Shown: piece after piece, positions 62,140 to 64,000 of the stretch
How the letters are laid out: each line of letters begins with the position of its first letter
How positions within the stretch are numbered: position 1 is the first letter of the stretch
Assembly: GCF_001477495.1 (NCBI RefSeq)
Contig: NZ_LDTF01000051.1
Location: 25,592-89,591 of the forward strand
Reading direction: 5' to 3'
DNA: 64,000 nt
Origin: Sphingomonas yabuuchiae
Lineage (GTDB): Bacteria > Pseudomonadota > Alphaproteobacteria > Sphingomonadales > Sphingomonadaceae
Made by a program: the position numbers and the translations under genes
Notes under the pieces: model-generated
Seen by the model: the letters and a program-made list of their open reading frames with translations, nothing else
Told to the model about the DNA's origin: nothing
Databases searched by the model: none

Positions 62140-62814
62140 ATGGTCGTAGGCAATATGGTCATCCGGGCCACGGATGTAAGGCTGACGCTTGGCGGGGCTG
62201 CGCCGGTCGATATCCTGAAGGGTATCGACCTGGAGGTAGCGTATGGCGAGAGCCTGGCGCTGCTCGGCGCGTCGGGGTCGGGCAAGTCCTCGCTGATGGC
62301 GGTGCTCTCCGGGCTGGAACGCGCGACGTCGGGGCGTGTCGAGGTGGCGGGCACCGACTTCGGGACGCTGGACGAGGACGGGCTGGCCATCGCCCGGCGC
62401 GGGCGGATCGGCATCGTCCTCCAGGCCTTCCACCTTCTTCCGACAATGACCGCGCGCGAGAATGTCGCGGTGCCGATGGAACTGGCCGGGGAAACCGACG
62501 CCTTTGCGCGAGCGGAGGCGGAATTGGCGGCGGTCGGGCTGGCGCACCGGATGAACCATTATCCCGCCCAGCTATCGGGTGGCGAGCAGCAGCGGGTGGC
62601 CATCGCGCGTGCACTCGGCCCACGCCCCCAAATCGTCTTCGCCGACGAACCGACCGGCAATCTCGACGGCGCGACAGGCGCGCGCGTAATGGACCTGCTG
62701 TTCGATCGGCGCGCCGCGACCGGCGCGACCCTGGTCGTGATCACCCATGACCCTGCACTGGCCCGACGCTGTGACCGGGTGGTCGAACTCGCCGATGGCC
62801 GGATTGCCGCGTGA
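62140..62814 (+). CDS. ABC transporter ATP-binding protein (YbbA/LolD-like)
   Basis: A 224-residue ABC ATPase of the MacB/LolD/YbbA type. It shows Walker A LLGASGSGKSSL, the Q-loop in GIVLQAFHLLPTMTARENVA, the ABC signature QLSGGEQQRVAIARAL, Walker B PQIVFADEPTGNLDG and the H-loop in VVITHDPALARR. ATG 62140 gives MVVGNMVIRATDV; ATG 62155 is an alternative with AGG close upstream. Its stop overlaps the permease start (GTGA). By analogy with ybbA-ybbP it would power an FtsX-type permease beside the divergent tesA-like gene; the transported compound is unknown. Confidence 0.92.
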   Translation: MVVGNMVIRATDVRLTLGGAAPVDILKGIDLEVAYGESLALLGASGSGKSSLMAVLSGLERATSGRVEVAGTDFGTLDEDGLAIARRGRIGIVLQAFHLLPTMTARENVAVPMELAGETDAFARAEAELAAVGLAHRMNHYPAQLSGGEQQRVAIARALGPRPQIVFADEPTGNLDGATGARVMDLLFDRRAATGATLVVITHDPALARRCDRVVELADGRIAA

Positions 62815-64000
62815 GGGGTTGGGCGCTGGCGTGGAAGCTCGCCCGACGGGAGCTTTCGGTTCGCTTTCGGGGGCTGCGGCTGTTGCTGCTCTGCCTGTTC
62901 CTCGGCGTGGGGGCGCTGGCGGCGATCGGTAGCCTGGGCGACGCGATCGGCGGCGAATTGGCGGCGCGAGGTCGAGTGCTGCTGGGCGGCGATCTGGAAT
63001 TCGCGGTGTCGCAGCGCCGAGCCGATCCGCCAGAGCTGGCGGCGATGCGAGCGGCCGGGCGTGTCTCTGAAACCCAGCGAATGCAGTCGATGGCGGTCAC
63101 GGCGAACGGATCGACTGCGCCCGTTCAACTGAAAGCGGTCGACGCAGCCTATCCGCTCTATGGGCGATTGACCCTGGCCGATGGGCGGGTTGTCCGATCC
63201 CCGGATGACGACACGGTCTGGATCAGCCGCGGACTGGCGGAGCGATTGGCGGTCCGCCGGGGCGACGTGCTTCGCTTCGGGACGGCGCCATTCCGCGTTG
63301 GTGGCATCATCGCGGACGAGCCCGATCGGCTTGGCGAAGGCTTTACGCTGGGACCGGTGGCGATCGTGTCGCGCGGCGGGCTGGACCGGACCGGGCTGAT
63401 CCAGCCCGGCAGCCTGTTCGAGAGCAAGTATCGGCTTGCCACGCCCCGCGATCCGTCGCCGATCGCCAAGGCGTTCGAGCAGCGTTTTGCCACCGCCGGA
63501 TGGGAAACGCGGACCCGCGACCGCGCCTCGCCCGGCGCCAGCCGCTTCGTCGCACGGATGGCGGAATTTCTCACTTTGGTCGGGCTGGCCGCGTTGGTCA
63601 TTGCGGGGATCGGCGTTGGCAACGGCGTCAGCTCGTATCTGGAGGCGCGACGCTCGACGATTGCAATGCTGAAGGTTCTCGGCGCAACCTCGGGGTTGGT
63701 GGCGAAAGTCTATCTGCTGCAGTTGCTTGCCGTCGCCGGGGTCGGCATTCTGCTCGGCCTGCTGGCGGGGATCGTCGCGGTGCCACTGGTCGGGATCATG
63801 GTGGGAGCGGTGTTGCCGGTGGCGCCGGGACTGACCATCGCGCCGGGGCCGCTGGCGTTGGCGGCGGCCTATGGCCTGTTGATCGCGCTCGCCTTTTGCG
63901 CGCGGCCGCTGGTAGCGGCAGGGCGGGTCCCCGCCGCCGCCCTGCTGCGCGGCGTTCTGAACGCGCGGTCCGGCGGGGGATGGCGGGGGAGCCTCTGGGG
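62811..64000 (+). CDS. FtsX-family ABC transporter permease (YbbP-like), 3' part cut off
   Basis: The first ~396 codons of a large permease; the gene runs past the right window edge. GTG 62811 overlaps the ATPase stop. The protein begins with a cytoplasmic segment and a first helix (LRLLLLCLFLGVGALAAIGS), then a periplasmic MacB-like domain containing ISRGLAERLAVRRGDVLRFG. The FtsX core of three helices follows, with LVIAGIGVGNGVSSYLEARR and STIAMLKVLGATSGLV, typical of YbbP-like permeases. E. coli YbbP is about 800 residues and contains two such halves, so roughly half is seen. Confidence 0.88.
   Translation, partial: MRGWALAWKLARRELSVRFRGLRLLLLCLFLGVGALAAIGSLGDAIGGELAARGRVLLGGDLEFAVSQRRADPPELAAMRAAGRVSETQRMQSMAVTANGSTAPVQLKAVDAAYPLYGRLTLADGRVVRSPDDDTVWISRGLAERLAVRRGDVLRFGTAPFRVGGIIADEPDRLGEGFTLGPVAIVSRGGLDRTGLIQPGSLFESKYRLATPRDPSPIAKAFEQRFATAGWETRTRDRASPGASRFVARMAEFLTLVGLAALVIAGIGVGNGVSSYLEARRSTIAMLKVLGATSGLVAKVYLLQLLAVAGVGILLGLLAGIVAVPLVGIMVGAVLPVAPGLTIAPGPLALAAAYGLLIALAFCARPLVAAGRVPAAALLRGVLNARSGGGWRGSLW

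Noticed and set aside
1..64000. CRISPR array, prophage or insertion sequence
   Set aside because: I saw no regularly spaced direct repeats, no transposase or phage structural genes; the only mobile-element traces are the integrase-like stub and the tRNA-end copy.

Overview
The window looks like a piece of a Sphingomonas-type alphaproteobacterial chromosome (order Sphingomonadales). This is inferred from the high GC content with GC-rich third codon positions, the large Caulobacter/Sphingomonas-style TonB-dependent receptors, the TonB-receptor/tryptophan-halogenase/SapC/cupin gene set, the PadR-DUF2218 pair, and a ManD-type mannonate dehydratase of the kind known from Novosphingobium. No ribosomal RNA or other taxonomic marker is present, so the genus is an inference.

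Layout. 1-7.1 kb is core housekeeping: radA, cvpA, an Fe-S scaffold-like gene and a cut-off CPA2 antiporter on the minus strand, a glycosyltransferase, a His-rich PadR regulator with DUF2218, and rarA. 7.1-10.5 kb is an accessory patch: tRNA-Gly(CCC), a probable integrase stub, an arsR-arsC-arsB arsenic operon ending in a broken arsH, and an inverted 19-bp copy of the tRNA 3' end. 10.5-18.6 kb returns to core genes (sugar-nucleotide epimerase, MoaB/CinA-like protein, map, a UbiB-family kinase, purL, nhaA). 18.6-24.8 kb holds a DUF418 membrane protein and an iron module (bfd, a PepSY membrane protein, a TonB receptor); bfd and the receptor share a Fur-like box. 24.8-27.2 kb has an L,D-transpeptidase lipoprotein and an exported protein of unknown function.

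27-37 kb is a glucuronate/glucuronoxylan locus: a secreted GH67 alpha-glucuronidase, mannonate dehydratase ManD, a hexuronate-type MFS transporter, a PQQ sugar dehydrogenase and a large TonB receptor. Two LacI-type operators resembling the xyl-box sit in front of the glucuronidase and the receptor. 37-42.7 kb contains a hybrid histidine kinase, a DUF2076 protein, a Rieske-FAD oxidoreductase and Dps.

42.8-61.4 kb is a second carbohydrate locus. It has a hydrolase fused to a gluconate-dehydrogenase-subunit-3-like domain, translationally coupled to a Cys-rich GMC oxidoreductase; then a deacetylase, a GH43 enzyme, an MFS transporter, a GH3 beta-glucosidase, and a divergent TonB receptor followed by halogenase-SapC-JmjC/cupin-halogenase-LacI-Gfo/Idh/MocA. 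Paired GAACGTTC operators lie between the GH3 gene and the receptor. The overlapping halogenase-SapC-cupin-halogenase genes are the least understood part of the window and the best candidate for a poorly described system. The window ends with the tesA-like/ybbA/ybbP-like set, the permease being cut by the window edge.
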